Positions 35,150 to 50,322 are shown, counted from the stretch's first letter. The stretch: DNA of 64,000 nucleotides from Pseudomonas sp. RIT-PI-AD (GCF_025642785.1 NZ_JANZKU010000010.1:1-64000); one strand, 5' to 3'. Notes: generated by a model not told the origin, from the sequence alone. Made by a program: numbers and translations.

Positions 35150-36508
35150 TCAGCGCTTGCGCGGGCGCTGCCAGCCTTCGATGTTGCGCTGCTTGCCGCG
35201 CCCGACCGCCAGGGAACCGGCCGGCACGTCGCCGGTGATGGTCGAGCCGGCGCCGGTGGTGGCGCCGTCGCCCAGGCTGAGCGGCGCCACCAGCGCGCTG
35301 TTGGAGCCGACGAACACGTCCTCGCCCAGCTGCGTGCGGTGCTTGTTGGCGCCGTCGTAGTTGCAGGTGATGGTGCCGGCGCCGATGTTGCTGCGCGCGC
35401 CGACGTCGGCATCGCCGAGGTAGCTGAGATGCCCGGCCTTGGCGCCCTCGCCCAGGCGGGTGTTCTTCAGTTCGACGAAATTGCCGACGTGGGCCTTCGC
35501 CTCCAGCCGCGTGCCGGGGCGCAGCCGCGCGAAGGGTCCGCAATCGGCGCCCTCGCCCAGCTCGGCGCCTTCCAGGTGACAGTTGGCCTTGACCACCGCG
35601 CCGCGCCGCAGGGTGCTGTCGCGGATCACGCAGTTCGGGCCGATCTGCACGTCGTCCTCGATCAGCACCTGGCCCTCGAGGATTACGTTGATGTCGATGG
35701 TCACGTCGCGGCCCACCTGCGCCTCGCCGCGCAGGTCGAAGCGGGCCGGGTCGCGCAGGGTGACGCCCTGGGCCATCAGGCGGCGCGCCGCGCGTTTCTG
35801 GTAGTGCCGCTCCAGCTCGGCCAGTTGCAGGCGGTCGTTGGCGCCCTGCACTTCCATGGCGTCCAGCGGCTGTTCGGTGGCGATCGACAGGCCGTCGGCC
35901 ACCGCCAGGGCGATGACGTCGGTGAGGTAGTACTCGCCCTGGGCATTCCGATTGGAAACCCGCCCCAGCCAATCGGCCAGGCGCGCACCGGGCACCGCGA
36001 GGATGCCGGTATTGCCTTCGCGGATGGCACGTTGCTCGGGCGTGGCGTCCTTGTGTTCGACGATCGCCGTCACCGCACCCTCGGCATCCCGCAGGATGCG
36101 GCCGTATCCGCTGGGGTCGGCCAGGTCGACGGTGAGCAGCGCCAGGTGCTCGGCATCGACCTTCTCCAACAAACGGGTCAGGGTCTCCACCTCGATCAGC
36201 GGCACGTCGCCATAGAGGATCAGCACCCGCTCCGCTCCCAGGGCGGGGAGCGCCTGGGCCACCGCGTGGCCGGTGCCCAGTTGCTCGGCCTGCAACACGA
36301 AGCTCAGGTCGTCCGCCGCCAGGGTTTCGCGCACCTGGTCCGCACCGTGGCCGATCACCACCTGGATGCTGCGGGGACTCAGGCGGCGGGCGCTGTCGAT
36401 GACATGGCCGAGCATGGAACGACCGGCTACCGGGTGCAGCACCTTCGGCAGGGCGGAACGCATGCGGGTGCCTTGGCCGGCGGCGAGGATGACGATATCG
36501 AGGGACAT
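35150..36508 (-). CDS. glmU: Bifunctional GlcN-1-P acetyltransferase/GlcNAc-1-P uridylyltransferase
   Basis: A 452-residue, full-length GlmU. The N-terminal pyrophosphorylase has [20 protein letters not shown] (8-27), [12 protein letters not shown] and YGDVPLI; the C-terminal half is a left-handed beta-helix of hexapeptide repeats ending with the acetyl-CoA region [20 protein letters not shown] and [15 protein letters not shown]. It makes UDP-GlcNAc for peptidoglycan, LPS and the polysaccharide locus in this window. It is separated from atpC by a bidirectional terminator. Confidence 0.98.
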   Translation of the reverse strand: MSLDIVILAAGQGTRMRSALPKVLHPVAGRSMLGHVIDSARRLSPRSIQVVIGHGADQVRETLAADDLSFVLQAEQLGTGHAVAQALPALGAERVLILYGDVPLIEVETLTRLLEKVDAEHLALLTVDLADPSGYGRILRDAEGAVTAIVEHKDATPEQRAIREGNTGILAVPGARLADWLGRVSNRNAQGEYYLTDVIALAVADGLSIATEQPLDAMEVQGANDRLQLAELERHYQKRAARRLMAQGVTLRDPARFDLRGEAQVGRDVTIDINVILEGQVLIEDDVQIGPNCVIRDSTLRRGAVVKANCHLEGAELGEGADCGPFARLRPGTRLEAKAHVGNFVELKNTRLGEGAKAGHLSYLGDADVGARSNIGAGTITCNYDGANKHRTQLGEDVFVGSNSALVAPLSLGDGATTGAGSTITGDVPAGSLAVGRGKQRNIEGWQRPRKR

Positions 36509-36624
36509 GCTGGAGTACCGGATACGAGGATGGCTGGAAACCGGAACCGGGGCGGCGCCGCACGGGGCCGGAGGCCCGCGACGGAAGCGGCATGCACGGA
36601 AGGCGCCCGGGGAACCGGAAAAGA

Positions 36625-36650
36625 AAAAGGGTAGCCAAGGCTACCCTTTT
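36625..36650. terminator. Bidirectional terminator after atpC
   Basis: GGGTAGCC and GGCTACCC form the stem, flanked by runs of A on one side and T on the other (AAAAAGGG ... CCCTTTT), so it can end transcription on either strand. It closes the ATP synthase operon on the minus strand. Confidence 0.88.
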
Positions 36651-36676
36651 ACTCGCTGACGATGAAGCCCGGCGGA

Positions 36677-37102
36677 TCAGCCGCCGAATTTCTTGCGGAT
36701 CTGCTGCACGGTGCGCAACTGGGCCGCGGCCTCGGCCAGACGAACCGAGGCGGCCGAGTAATCGAACTCCGCGCCTTTCTCGTTCAGGGCCTTTTCCGCC
36801 GCCTTGAGCGATTCCTGGGCAGCGGCTTCGTCCAGATCGTCCGCGCGCAACACGGTGTCGGCGAGAACCTTCACCATGCTCGGTTGGACTTCGAGGAAAC
36901 CACCGGAGATGTAGAACACCTCGATGTCGCCACCCTGCTTGATCAAGCGGATCGGACCCGGCTTCAGGTCGGTGATCAGCGGGGCGTGGCCCGGCGCGAT
37001 CCCGATGTCACCGAGGTTGCCGTGCGCAATCACCATCTCCACCAGACCGGAGAAAATCTCCGCTTCGGCGCTGACGATATCGCAATGGACAGTAATAGCC
37101 AT
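36677..37102 (-). CDS. atpC: F1 ATP synthase subunit epsilon
   Basis: A 141-residue protein with the N-terminal beta-sandwich ([38 protein letters not shown]) and two C-terminal helices (ETAEAL-like [20 protein letters not shown]). It belongs to the central stalk and can inhibit ATP hydrolysis by extending its C-terminal helices. It is the last gene of the atp operon, 101 bp after atpD and just before the terminator. Confidence 0.97.
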   Translation of the reverse strand: MAITVHCDIVSAEAEIFSGLVEMVIAHGNLGDIGIAPGHAPLITDLKPGPIRLIKQGGDIEVFYISGGFLEVQPSMVKVLADTVLRADDLDEAAAQESLKAAEKALNEKGAEFDYSAASVRLAEAAAQLRTVQQIRKKFGG

Positions 37103-37203
37103 ACGCTAGCCTCACATGACAGGTCCGCTGCCAACCTGGAAGGCGATTCGCCTGGCCAGGATGGCGCCGAACCTGACGCGCCCGTCGCCGGGCGCTCAGG
37201 GGG

Positions 37204-38610
<1,407 letters not shown>

Positions 38611-39471
38611 TTAAACCGCGGCAGCGCCGCCGACGATTTCCGAAATCTCTTGGGTAATCGCAGCCTGACGGGCCTTGTTGTAGATCAGTTGCAGATCGCT
38701 GATCAGGTCACCGGCGTTGTCAGTGGCGTTCTTCATCGCGATCATCCGCGCGGCCTGTTCGGCTGCGTTGTTCTCGACGACCGCCTGGTACACCTGCGAC
38801 TCCACGTAGCGCACCATCAGGCCGTCCAGCAGCTCTTTGGCGTCGGGTTCGTAGAGATAATCCCAGTGGTGCTTGAGTTCCTGATCCGCATCGGCCACCA
38901 GCGGGATCAACTGCTCCACCGTGGGTTTCTGCGTCATGGTGTTGATGAACTTGTTGGAGACCACGGACAGGCGATCGATACGGCCGTCCAGGTAGGCATC
39001 CAGCATCACCTTGACGCTGCCGATCAGATCGTTGATCGAGGGTTCTTCACCGAGGTGGCTGATCGCCGCGACGACGTTGCCGCCGAAGTTGCGGAAGAAT
39101 GCCGCTCCCTTGCTGCCGATCACGCAGAGATCGATCTCCACGCCCTGCTCGCGGTTCGCCGCCATTTCCCGGATCAAGGCCTTGAACAGGTTGGTGTTCA
39201 AGCCGCCGCACAGGCCCCGGTCGCTGCTGACCACGATGTAGCCGGCGCGCTTGACCTCACGCTCGTTCATGAAGGGGTGGCGGTATTCCGGGTTGGCGTT
39301 GGCCAGGTGACCGATCACCTGACGGATACGCTCCGCATAGGGACGGCTGGCCGCCATGCGCATCTGAGCCTTGCGCATCTTGCTGACCGCCACCTTTTCC
39401 ATGGCGCTGGTGATCTTTTGCGTGCTTTTGATGCTCGCGATCTTGCTGCGAATCTCTTTTGCGCCTGCCAT
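38611..39471 (-). CDS. atpG: F1 ATP synthase subunit gamma
   Basis: A 286-residue central-stalk subunit with the paired coiled-coil termini ([20 protein letters not shown] with [17 protein letters not shown], and [20 protein letters not shown]) and [11 protein letters not shown] in the middle. It rotates within alpha3beta3 to couple proton flow to catalysis. It lies 50 bp after atpA. Confidence 0.98.
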   Translation of the reverse strand: MAGAKEIRSKIASIKSTQKITSAMEKVAVSKMRKAQMRMAASRPYAERIRQVIGHLANANPEYRHPFMNEREVKRAGYIVVSSDRGLCGGLNTNLFKALIREMAANREQGVEIDLCVIGSKGAAFFRNFGGNVVAAISHLGEEPSINDLIGSVKVMLDAYLDGRIDRLSVVSNKFINTMTQKPTVEQLIPLVADADQELKHHWDYLYEPDAKELLDGLMVRYVESQVYQAVVENNAAEQAARMIAMKNATDNAGDLISDLQLIYNKARQAAITQEISEIVGGAAAV

Positions 39472-39521
39472 TTGACACCTATCGGGTTAGCAGGCGGGAG
39501 CCCGGAGGCTCCCGCTGCGGC

Positions 39522-41066
<1,545 letters not shown>

Positions 41067-41087
41067 TGCTCTGCTGCCCCTTCAAAC

Positions 41088-41624
41088 TCAGGATTTCAAC
41101 GCTTCGGCCAGTTTCGCGAGCTTGCCGCGAACCGAGCCATCGATAACCAGGTCGCCGGCGCGGATGATCACTCCCCCGATCAGGGAAGTGTCTTCCACGG
41201 CGTGCAGACGCACTTCTCGGCTGAGCCGTGCGCTGAGAACCTTGGCGAGTTTGTCTTGCTGTTCTTGGCTCAATGCGAAGGCACTGGTGACGTCCACATC
41301 CACCGATTTTTCCTGCTCGGCCTTGTACAGCTCGAACAGCTCGGCGATTTCCGGCAACAGGGTCAGGCGACCGTTGTCGGCGATGATGCGGATGAAATTC
41401 CGTACATGTTCACTGAGTTTCTCGCCACACACCTCGACAAAGGCGTTGGCTTTTTCGTCGCTCGTCAGACGCGGCGCCTTGAGCACGCGCTGGAAGGTGT
41501 CGTCGTGCGACACCGCCGCAGCGAGGCCCAACTCGGCTGACCAGGCGGCCAGCTGCTGATGGGCCTGGGCGTACTCGAAAGCAGCCTTGGCGTAAGGTCG
41601 GGCCAGCGTGGTCAGTTCTGCCAT
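41088..41624 (-). CDS. atpH: ATP synthase subunit delta
   Basis: A 178-residue peripheral-stalk subunit: [19 protein letters not shown] at the N terminus and the C-terminal [20 protein letters not shown] signature of OSCP/delta. It joins the b dimer to the top of F1. It lies 12 bp after atpF. Confidence 0.97.
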   Translation of the reverse strand: MAELTTLARPYAKAAFEYAQAHQQLAAWSAELGLAAAVSHDDTFQRVLKAPRLTSDEKANAFVEVCGEKLSEHVRNFIRIIADNGRLTLLPEIAELFELYKAEQEKSVDVDVTSAFALSQEQQDKLAKVLSARLSREVRLHAVEDTSLIGGVIIRAGDLVIDGSVRGKLAKLAEALKS

Positions 41625-41636
41625 GATCGTCCTCGC

Positions 41637-42107
41637 TTAGATTTCGGCGGCCAGTTTTTCAACCAGCTGCGCATGCGCGTTACGATCGATAGTGGCACCG
41701 AGGATCTTCTCGGCCCCGCCGACGGCCAGGCTACCCAGTTGGGCGCGCAGCGCGTCTTTGACACCATTCAGTTCCTGCTCGATCTCGGCCTGAGCCTGAG
41801 CCTTGACGCGCTCACCCTCGGCGCGGGCCTGATCGCGTGCTTCGTCGACGATCTGGGTCGCGCGCTTCTTGGCTTGCTCGATGATTTCAGCCGCCTGGGT
41901 CTTCGCTTCGCGCAGTTGCTGACCCACTTTCTCATGGGCCAGCTCCAGGTCACGAGCCGCACGACTGGCAGCGTCCAGACCTTCTGCGATCTTCTTCTGG
42001 CGTTCGCGCAAAGCCGTGATGACCGGAGGCCACACGAACTTCATGCAGAACAGCACGAAGATGAAGAACGCAACGGACTGGCCGATCAGGGTTGCATTAA
42101 TATTCAC
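41637..42107 (-). CDS. atpF: ATP synthase Fo subunit b
   Basis: A 156-residue subunit with one N-terminal membrane helix ([20 protein letters not shown]) and a long charged coiled coil forming the peripheral stalk. The short sequence [15 protein letters not shown] after the helix is typical of b subunits. Confidence 0.97.
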   Translation of the reverse strand: MNINATLIGQSVAFFIFVLFCMKFVWPPVITALRERQKKIAEGLDAASRAARDLELAHEKVGQQLREAKTQAAEIIEQAKKRATQIVDEARDQARAEGERVKAQAQAEIEQELNGVKDALRAQLGSLAVGGAEKILGATIDRNAHAQLVEKLAAEI

Positions 42108-42165
42108 GCCACACCTCGCTCGTTCGTTGTCCGTTCAATCAACCGAATCCAGATGGATCGGTGGA

Positions 42166-42438
<273 letters not shown>

Positions 42439-42531
42439 TTATGTCGTATTGGTTAAGGTTTTTGAAGCGGTAAAGCAGAAACGGGGTTCCGAGCCTCTCG
42501 GGCATCGGCCATCAGGACGCGCGGGCACGCC

Positions 42532-43825
<1,294 letters not shown>

Positions 43826-43906
43826 CGTGATTCCCAATTCGGCTCTCTGGATCGGCCCCTCCAAATCAATGACTTGGCATACTTTGTGCCGACAAAATGC
43901 GCGCAG

Positions 43907-43935
43907 AGTATAGGGGGCGTTCCCCACCCGTTCAA
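43907..43935 (-). promoter_or_regulatory. Sigma70 promoter of the atp operon
   Basis: On the minus strand TTGAAC (43935-43930), a 17-bp spacer and TATACT (43912-43907) lie about 80 bp upstream of atpI. Both hexamers match the consensus at five of six positions. Confidence 0.8.
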
Positions 43936-43989
43936 CTGCCGGGTAGTGATTTCCGACTGTTCGCTACAGGCGTTGCATCGCCAAATGTT

Positions 43990-44862
43990 TCAGCGGATGT
44001 GAGCGAGGACACCCTGCAGTTCGTCGAGGGAGTTGTAGCGGATCACCAACTGGCCTTTGCCCTTCTGCCCATGCTTGATCTGCACGGGAGAGCCCAGCCG
44101 CTCTGCCAGGCGCTGTTCGAGGCGACTGATGTCTGGATCGGCCTTTTCCGGCTCGGCCGCTTTCTCCTTGCCGCCCAGCCACTGGCGTACCAGGGCTTCG
44201 GTCTGCCGCACGGTGAAGCCCCGTGCGACAACGTGTCGCGCCCCTTCGACCTGTCTTTCGGCGGGCAGCCCGAGCAGCGCGCGGGCGTGGCCCATCTCCA
44301 GATCGCCATGGGACAGCAGCGTCTTGATTTCCTCGGGCAGAGCGATCAGGCGCAGAAGGTTGGTGATGGTCACCCGCGATTTGCCCACCGCTTCCGCGAC
44401 CTGCTGCTGGGTCAGCTGGAATTCCTGCTGCAGGCGCTGCAGGGCGACGGCTTCCTCGATGGGGTTGAGGTCTTCGCGCTGGATGTTCTCGATCAGCGCC
44501 ATGGCGATGGCGGCCTCGTCGGGCACCTCGCGAACCAGCGCCGGAATGCGTTCCAGCCCGGCCAGCTGGCTGGCCCGCCAGCGCCGCTCGCCGGCGATGA
44601 TTTCGTAGCGACCGGCGGACACCGGACGCACCACGATCGGCTGCATCACGCCCTGGGCGCGGATCGACTGGGCCAGTTCCTCGAGGGCCGCGGGGTCCAT
44701 GTCGCGCCGCGGCTGGTACTTGCCGCGCTGGATCACCTCCAGCGGCAGGTGCTGCAATTCGCGGGTGTCGGCCTGGGCGGCTTGCTCCTGGAGTTCGCTG
44801 ACGCTGCTTCCCCCCAACAGGGCGTCCAGGCCACGTCCCAGACCTCGTTTCTTGGCGGCCAT
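43990..44862 (-). CDS. parB: Chromosome-partitioning CTPase/DNA-binding protein ParB
   Basis: A 290-residue Spo0J/ParB. The N-terminal CTP-binding domain has PRRDMDPAALEELAQSIRAQ and the GERRWRA motif, the central helix-turn-helix (LTQQQVAEAVGKSRVTITNL) reads parS, and the C-terminal part dimerises. It would load at the parS sites in recF and probably at 9113. It forms an operon with parA, 10 bp apart. Confidence 0.97.
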   Translation of the reverse strand: MAAKKRGLGRGLDALLGGSSVSELQEQAAQADTRELQHLPLEVIQRGKYQPRRDMDPAALEELAQSIRAQGVMQPIVVRPVSAGRYEIIAGERRWRASQLAGLERIPALVREVPDEAAIAMALIENIQREDLNPIEEAVALQRLQQEFQLTQQQVAEAVGKSRVTITNLLRLIALPEEIKTLLSHGDLEMGHARALLGLPAERQVEGARHVVARGFTVRQTEALVRQWLGGKEKAAEPEKADPDISRLEQRLAERLGSPVQIKHGQKGKGQLVIRYNSLDELQGVLAHIR

Positions 44863-44872
44863 GCGGGTTTCC

Positions 44873-45661
44873 TTATGCGTTTGCGGTTCGGGCGGCGCTG
44901 CGCTGGCGGCGGGACAGTTCGCCAGCCAGGGCCAGGTAGGCGAGCGCGCCCCGGGATTGCTTGTCGTAGACCAGCGCCGGCATGCCGAAACTGGGGGCTT
45001 CGGCGAGGCGTACGTTGCGCGGGATGACGGTGTCGTAGAGCTTGTCGCCGAAGTGTTCCTTCAACTGCGCCGAGACGTCGTTGGTGAGGCTGATGCGGGG
45101 GTCGTACATGGTGCGCAGCAGGCCTTCGATCTTCAGCGACGGGTTGAGCAGCTTGCCGATGCGCTGGATGGAGTTGACCAGATCGGTCAGGCCCTCCAGG
45201 GCGTAGTACTCGCACTGCATCGGGATGATCACGCCGTCGGCCGCCACCAGGGCGTTGACCGTGAGCATGGACAGTGACGGCGGGCAGTCGATGAGGATGT
45301 AGTCGTAGTTCTCGCGCACCGGCGCCAGGGCCTCGCGCAGGCGGTTTTCCTTGGCCGGCATGTCCAGCAGGGCCACTTCCGCGGCGGTGAGGTCACGGTT
45401 GGCCGGCAGCAGTTGGTAGCCGCCGTGCTCGGAGAACTGCATGGCGTCCACCAGGCTGCATTCGCCGATCAGGACGTCGTAGATGGAGTAGTCCAGGGCC
45501 AGTTTGTCCACGCCGCTGCCGGTGGTGGCGTTGCCCTGGGGGTCCAGGTCGATCAGCAGCACGCGCCGCTTGGTGGCGACCAGCGAAGCGGCCAGGTTGA
45601 TGCAGGTGGTGGTCTTGGCGACACCGCCCTTCTGGTTGGCGATGGCGAATACTCTAGCCAT
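44873..45661 (-). CDS. parA: Chromosome-partitioning ATPase ParA (Soj)
   Basis: A 262-residue MinD/ParA ATPase with the deviant Walker A KGGVAKTTTC (residues 11-20, signature Lys11), LLIDLDPQGNATTG as the Walker A' and ILIDCPPSLSML as Walker B. It forms dynamic nucleoid gradients that move ParB-parS complexes. It lies 18 bp after rsmG. Confidence 0.97.
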   Translation of the reverse strand: MARVFAIANQKGGVAKTTTCINLAASLVATKRRVLLIDLDPQGNATTGSGVDKLALDYSIYDVLIGECSLVDAMQFSEHGGYQLLPANRDLTAAEVALLDMPAKENRLREALAPVRENYDYILIDCPPSLSMLTVNALVAADGVIIPMQCEYYALEGLTDLVNSIQRIGKLLNPSLKIEGLLRTMYDPRISLTNDVSAQLKEHFGDKLYDTVIPRNVRLAEAPSFGMPALVYDKQSRGALAYLALAGELSRRQRSAARTANA

Positions 45662-45679
45662 GGTCGGCGTCTTTCCCGG

Positions 45680-46321
45680 TCATAGGGTGCGGCGCAGTAT
45701 CAGCAGATGACGCTGACCTTGGCAACCCGGCACGGCCAGGGCGTTCGCGCTTTCCAGGCGGAAGTCCGCCGGCAGTGCGCCCAGCTCGTCCGCGGGGTGC
45801 TGGCCCTTCATCGCCAGCCAGCGGGTCTCGGCGTCGCCGAGGTGGCGGGTCCAGACGGCGAAGTCTTCCAGGGAGCTGAACGCCCGGGAAACGATGCCGG
45901 CGAACGGCCGCTCCGGTTGGAAGGCTTCCGCCCGGGCGTGCACGACATCGAGGTTGTCCAGCTTCAGCTCCAGCTTGACCTGGGTGAGGAAGCGGGTCTT
46001 CTTGCCGTTGGAGTCGAGCAGGGTGAAACGCCGCTCGGGAAACAGGATCGCCAGGGGAATGCCCGGCATCCCGCCGCCGCTGCCGACGTCCAGCCAGTCG
46101 GCCCCGCCGGCGGCGACGAAGGGCACCACGCTGAGGCTGTCGAGCAGGTGCCGCGAGACCATTTCGTCCGGGTCGCGTACCGCGGTGAGGTTGTAGGCCT
46201 TGTTCCACTTGATCAGCAGGGCCAGGTAGGCGAGCAGGCGAACCTGCTGCGCCTCGGTCAATTCGACGTCCAGTTGGCGCGCGCCCTGGGCGAGCTCGTC
46301 GGCGTGGCGGGAGACGGCCAT
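45680..46321 (-). CDS. rsmG: 16S rRNA G527 N7-methyltransferase
   Basis: A 213-residue SAM-dependent methyltransferase (formerly GidB) with [16 protein letters not shown] as the SAM loop and [20 protein letters not shown] before it. It modifies G527 of 16S rRNA. The true start is the ATG at 46321, which shares its A with the mnmG stop (TGATG); the same frame is open far upstream through mnmG but is not coding there. Confidence 0.96.
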   Translation of the reverse strand: MAVSRHADELAQGARQLDVELTEAQQVRLLAYLALLIKWNKAYNLTAVRDPDEMVSRHLLDSLSVVPFVAAGGADWLDVGSGGGMPGIPLAILFPERRFTLLDSNGKKTRFLTQVKLELKLDNLDVVHARAEAFQPERPFAGIVSRAFSSLEDFAVWTRHLGDAETRWLAMKGQHPADELGALPADFRLESANALAVPGCQGQRHLLILRRTL

Positions 46322-48213
46322 CAGGCGCTCTGCTCCAGGCGCCGGCCGGCGCCGCGTTTCTTCAGGTGGATCAGCAACAGCGAGATCGCCGCCGGGGTGA
46401 CCCCGGGAATCCGCGAGGCCTGGCCGAGCGTTTGCGGGCGGGCCTGGCCGAGCTTGTGCTGGATCTCCTTGGACAACCCGGAAATCCCCAGGTAGTCGAG
46501 GTCGTCCGGCAGGGCGGTGTCCTCGCTGGCGCGCAGGCGGGCGATTTCCTCCTGCTGGCGGTCGATGTAGCCGGCGTACTTGGTCTTGATCTCCACCTGC
46601 TCGGCGACCTGCGGGTCGTCGACGCCGCCGTCGGTCAGCGCGACCAGGGCAAGGTAGTCGATCTCCGGGCGGCTGAGCAGGTTGAGCAGGTTGTATTCGT
46701 GGGTCAGCGGCGTGCCGAAACGCGCGGCGATGGCATCGCCCTGGGGCGTGTTCGGGCGTACCCAGGTGCTTTTCAGGCGCTGTTCTTCCCGCTCGATCGC
46801 TTCGCGCTTGGTGCAGAACGCCGCCCAACGGGCCCCGTCGACCAAACCCAGTTGACGACCTTTCTCGGTGAGGCGCAGGTCGGCATTGTCCTCGCGGAGG
46901 ATCAGCCGGTACTCGGCCCGCGAGGTGAACATGCGGTAGGGCTCCTGGGTACCCAAGGTGATCAGGTCGTCCACCAGCACGCCGATGTAGGCCTCGTCGC
47001 GGCGCGGGCACCAGGCGTCCTTGCCCAGGGCGCGCAGGGCGGCGTTGGCACCGGCGAGCAGGCCCTGGGCGCCGGCTTCTTCGTAGCCGGTGGTGCCGTT
47101 GATCTGGCCGGCGAAGAACAACCCGCCGATCACCTTGGTCTCCAGGCTGTACTTCAGGTCGCGGGGATCGAAGTAGTCGTACTCGATGGCGTAGCCCGGC
47201 CGCACGATGTGCGCGTTCTCCATGCCACGGATGCTCTGCACGATCTGCAACTGCACGTCGAACGGCAGCGAGGTGGAGATGCCGTTGGGGTAGAGCTCGT
47301 GGGTGGTCAGGCCTTCGGGCTCGAGGAAGACCTGGTGGCTGTCCTTGTCGGCGAACCGGTGGATCTTGTCCTCGATGGACGGGCAATAACGCGGCCCGAC
47401 GCCCTCGATCACCCCGGAGTACATCGGCGAGCGATCCAGGTTGGCCGCGATGATCTCGTGGGTGCGGGCGTTGGTGTGGGTGATCCAGCAACTGACCTGG
47501 GCCGGGTGCTGCTCCTTCGAGCCGAGGAAGGACATCACCGGGATCTGCGTGTCGCCGGGCTGTTCGGTCATCGCCGAAAAGTCCACCGAGCGGCCGTCGA
47601 TGCGCGGCGGGGTGCCGGTCTTCAGGCGGCCGACGCGCAGCGGTTGTTCGCGCAGGCGCTGGGCCAGGGCGATCGACGGCGGGTCGCCGGCGCGACCGCC
47701 GGCGTGGTTCTGCAAGCCGATGTGGATAAGTCCGCCGAGGAAGGTCCCGGCGGTCAACACCACCGCTTCGGCGAAGAAACGCAGACCCATCTGGGTCACC
47801 ACGCCCCTGACCTCGCCGCCCTCGACGATCAGGTCGTCGCAGGCCTGCTGGAATATCCACAGGTTGGGCTGGTTTTCCAGGATGTTCCGGATCGCCGCCT
47901 TGTACAGCACACGGTCGGCCTGGGCACGGGTCGCACGCACCGCCGGGCCCTTGCGGCCATTGAGCACGCGGAACTGGATACCGCCTTTGTCGGTGGCGAT
48001 CGCCATGGCGCCGCCCAATGCATCGATTTCCTTCACCAAATGGCTCTTGCCGATCCCGCCGATGGCCGGGTTGCAGCTCATCTGCCCGAGAGTCTCGACG
48101 TTGTGGGTGAGCAGCAGGGTTTTTACCCCCATCCGCGCGGCCGCCAGCGCGGCTTCGGTACCGGCATGGCCGCCACCGACCACGATCACGTCAAAACGGG
48201 AAGGGAAATCCAC
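46321..48213 (-). CDS. mnmG: tRNA uridine-5-carboxymethylaminomethyl modification enzyme, FAD subunit
   Basis: A 630-residue FAD enzyme (GidA) with the dinucleotide loop [47 protein letters not shown]-like [16 protein letters not shown] and the C-terminal [15 protein letters not shown]. With MnmE, also encoded here, it modifies the wobble uridine of several tRNAs. I take GTG 48213 (the second of two GTGs), because GAGGTG is six bases upstream and this matches the Pseudomonas length. Confidence 0.97.
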   Translation of the reverse strand: MDFPSRFDVIVVGGGHAGTEAALAAARMGVKTLLLTHNVETLGQMSCNPAIGGIGKSHLVKEIDALGGAMAIATDKGGIQFRVLNGRKGPAVRATRAQADRVLYKAAIRNILENQPNLWIFQQACDDLIVEGGEVRGVVTQMGLRFFAEAVVLTAGTFLGGLIHIGLQNHAGGRAGDPPSIALAQRLREQPLRVGRLKTGTPPRIDGRSVDFSAMTEQPGDTQIPVMSFLGSKEQHPAQVSCWITHTNARTHEIIAANLDRSPMYSGVIEGVGPRYCPSIEDKIHRFADKDSHQVFLEPEGLTTHELYPNGISTSLPFDVQLQIVQSIRGMENAHIVRPGYAIEYDYFDPRDLKYSLETKVIGGLFFAGQINGTTGYEEAGAQGLLAGANAALRALGKDAWCPRRDEAYIGVLVDDLITLGTQEPYRMFTSRAEYRLILREDNADLRLTEKGRQLGLVDGARWAAFCTKREAIEREEQRLKSTWVRPNTPQGDAIAARFGTPLTHEYNLLNLLSRPEIDYLALVALTDGGVDDPQVAEQVEIKTKYAGYIDRQQEEIARLRASEDTALPDDLDYLGISGLSKEIQHKLGQARPQTLGQASRIPGVTPAAISLLLIHLKKRGAGRRLEQSA

Positions 48214-48299
48214 CACGCACCTCGTGCCTGTTGAAGGGGAAATTGGGAAGGGCGGCAAGTATAGGGATTTCCCCGGATCGAATGAAGCCTTATTGCACA

Positions 48300-48720
48300 A
48301 AAATTAGCCAATCCTGAAACGACCGCGCCGAACCGCGCCCGGCTTATCCACCTGGCGGTTAATAGAAATAGATAGAGAGAAATTTTTAAAAAGCTTGTTT
48401 ACTGTGTTTATGAATGGTGAATCGGTTTTCTGTGAATAACTACTTCAAGCCTTTGTATTTTAAGAATTTAAATGACGTATAAGGCTGTGCCGAAGCTGAG
48501 GGGTTCCTGGCGGAAAGCGGTCAGTAAGCTGTGGAGGAAAGCCCTACTTATGCACAGCCCCCTTTAACCACAGGGTTGCGGCTGGGTTATCTACCTCGCT
48601 CAGGGCGGGTTTTCCACAGGGCTCCGGAACCGGTCGGGCAGCGATTGGACGCGAGGAAAACTATGCCGGTATAAAGAGCGGAGAACGCGCGCTGCGGCTT
48701 CATCGGTGGATCGACTCGGA
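48300..48720. other. Second origin-like region next to mnmG
   Basis: An AT-rich block (about 48355-48480) sits beside several DnaA boxes: TGTGAATAA (48431-48439), TTATGCACA (48548-48556) and TTTTCCACA (48610-48618) fit TTWTNCACA; TTATCCACC (48344-48352) and TTAACCACA (48564-48572) have one mismatch. In P. aeruginosa and P. putida, fragments from both the dnaA and the gidA regions are reported to act as replication origins, so this fits the gidA-side one. No coding region is evident in the stretch. Confidence 0.7.
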
Positions 48721-48758
48721 AGGAGGTGTGGACAAGGTTGTGGCGGTCGTTGCCAAAA

Positions 48759-48777
48759 GTTAATAATATCCATTATC
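48759..48777. promoter_or_regulatory. Fur box upstream of the ECF sigma gene
   Basis: These 19 bases match the Fur consensus GATAATGATAATCATTATC at 15 positions, including an intact CATTATC half. The site lies 23 bp before the sigma-factor ATG, where iron-loaded Fur would block transcription. Confidence 0.78.
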
Positions 48778-48800
48778 AAAGACACTTCAGTCCCGACCCC

Positions 48801-49307
48801 ATGCCTTTCCAGACCCATACGACTGCCGTCCAGCGTATCTACGAGCAGCACCATTCATGGCTGCAGGCGTGGCTCAGGGGCAAACTGAACAACGCTTGCG
48901 ATGCCGCCGACGTGGCCCAGGACACCTTCGTGCGCCTGCTCGGCGCGCGCAATGCCTTGCAGATTCGCGAGCCTCGCGATTACCTGGTCACGGTGGCGCG
49001 AGGTCTGTTGATCGACCGCTACCGTCGACGCACCATCGAGCTCGCCTACCTCGACAGCCTGGCGGCGCATCCCGAGCCGGTGGTCATCAGCGAGGAAGAC
49101 AAGGCCCTGATCATCGAGACCCTGGTGGCGGTGGACAAGGCACTGGCCGGACTCGGCGCCCGGACCCAGCGGATTTTCCTGATGTCCCAGGTCGAGGGGT
49201 TGACCTACCAGCGAATCGCGGAGCAGTTGCAGCTGTCGCTGACTACCGTGAAGAAACACATGATCCGGGCGTTCACCGAATGCTCGATGATCCTGGCCAG
49301 CCCATAG
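48801..49307 (+). CDS. FecI-type iron-responsive ECF sigma factor
   Basis: A 168-residue extracytoplasmic-function sigma factor with region 2 (WLRGKLNNACDAADVAQDTF, then REPRDYLVTVARGLLIDRYR) and region 4 (LPARTQ-like GLGARTQRIFLMSQVEGLTY, then IAEQLQLSLTTVKKHMIRAF). The ATG at 48801 matches family length. It is behind a Fur box and followed at once by a FecR anti-sigma gene and a TonB receptor with signalling domain, so it should direct transcription of that receptor when the cognate iron-siderophore is bound outside. Confidence 0.93.
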   Translation: MPFQTHTTAVQRIYEQHHSWLQAWLRGKLNNACDAADVAQDTFVRLLGARNALQIREPRDYLVTVARGLLIDRYRRRTIELAYLDSLAAHPEPVVISEEDKALIIETLVAVDKALAGLGARTQRIFLMSQVEGLTYQRIAEQLQLSLTTVKKHMIRAFTECSMILASP

Positions 49308-50254
49308 TGGGCGCCCTTCCCGAGCGCCGGGTGTTCGAAGCGGCGGCCAGCTGGTACGTGCAATTCCAGGCCGAGCCGCCGACTGCCGCCCAGCGCTTGG
49401 CCTGGCAGCGTTGGCTCGACAGCGATCCGGCGCACCTGCTGGCCTGGAATCACCTGGAGAACCTGCAGCGTAACCTCGGCGCCATGCCCGGCGACCTCGC
49501 CCAACGCGCCCTGGCCAGCCCGCGCCGGCGCCGGCAGGTGCTCAAAACCCTGTTGATCCTCGGCGGCACCGGTTACCTCGGCTGGAACCTGCAATCGCAC
49601 TCGGGCCTTGCCAACGTCTGGGCGGACTACCGGACCCGCACCGGCCAACGCAAGGGGATCGACCTGGCCGATGGCAGCCGGATCGAGCTGAACACCGCCA
49701 CAGCCATCGACGTGCTGTTCGACGACGCCCAGCGGCTGATCCGGGTCCGCGAGGGCGAAATCCTCGTGCGCACCGGAAAGCGCGGGGACACGCGGCCGTT
49801 CTTCGTCGAGACCGCCGAGGGCCGCGTCCAGGCCTTGGGGACACGCTTCTCGGTCCGGCAGTTGCCCTCCAGCACCCGGGTCGGCGTACTGGAGGACAGC
49901 GTCAGCCTGCAACCCGCCGACCCGGCGGCGCAAAGCCGGCTGCTGAAGGCGGGCGAGCGCGCGGATTTTTCCGCCCATGGCGTCGGCCCCAGCCAGGCGT
50001 ATCGCGCTGCGGAGGTCGCCTGGATCGAAGGCCAACTGATCGTGCTCGACGCCCCCCTGGGCGAGGTGATCGACGAGCTCGCGCGCTACCGACCGGGCGT
50101 CCTGCAATGCGAGGCGCGGGCGGCCCGGCTCCGGGTGTCCGGTGCGTTCCGCCTGGACGCCAGCGATCTGGTCCTGGCCAATCTGCAGGCGACGCTACCG
50201 ATCCGCGTCGATTCCTTCACCCGCTACTGGGTATCGATCAAGCACCGCGGCTGA
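49280..50254 (+). CDS. FecR-family anti-sigma regulator
   Basis: A 324-residue FecR protein: a cytoplasmic N-terminal anti-sigma domain (AAASWYVQFQAEPPTAAQRL, WLDSDPAHLLAWNHLENLQR), one membrane helix (about VLKTLLILGGTGYLGWNL) and a periplasmic domain with the family's DLADGSRIELNTATAIDV, REGEILVRTG and VQALGTRFSVRQL. It holds the sigma factor and releases it on a signal from the receptor. ATG 49280 overlaps the sigma gene; GTG 49307, sharing a G with the sigma stop, is an alternative start. Confidence 0.92.
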   Translation: MLDDPGQPIVGALPERRVFEAAASWYVQFQAEPPTAAQRLAWQRWLDSDPAHLLAWNHLENLQRNLGAMPGDLAQRALASPRRRRQVLKTLLILGGTGYLGWNLQSHSGLANVWADYRTRTGQRKGIDLADGSRIELNTATAIDVLFDDAQRLIRVREGEILVRTGKRGDTRPFFVETAEGRVQALGTRFSVRQLPSSTRVGVLEDSVSLQPADPAAQSRLLKAGERADFSAHGVGPSQAYRAAEVAWIEGQLIVLDAPLGEVIDELARYRPGVLQCEARAARLRVSGAFRLDASDLVLANLQATLPIRVDSFTRYWVSIKHRG

Positions 50255-50322
50255 GCGCCGACGCTCGATCCGCATCCGGGGGTGATCTTTTTTCATTCTG
50301 GTGCGGCTCTAGGGTAATCGCG

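Noticed and set aside
45680-47860. A 726-codon open frame that would fuse rsmG to a large N-terminal extension
   Set aside because: The extension lies antisense-free but out of frame within mnmG, whose coding sequence is complete; rsmG has a proper start at 46321 sharing an A with the mnmG stop.
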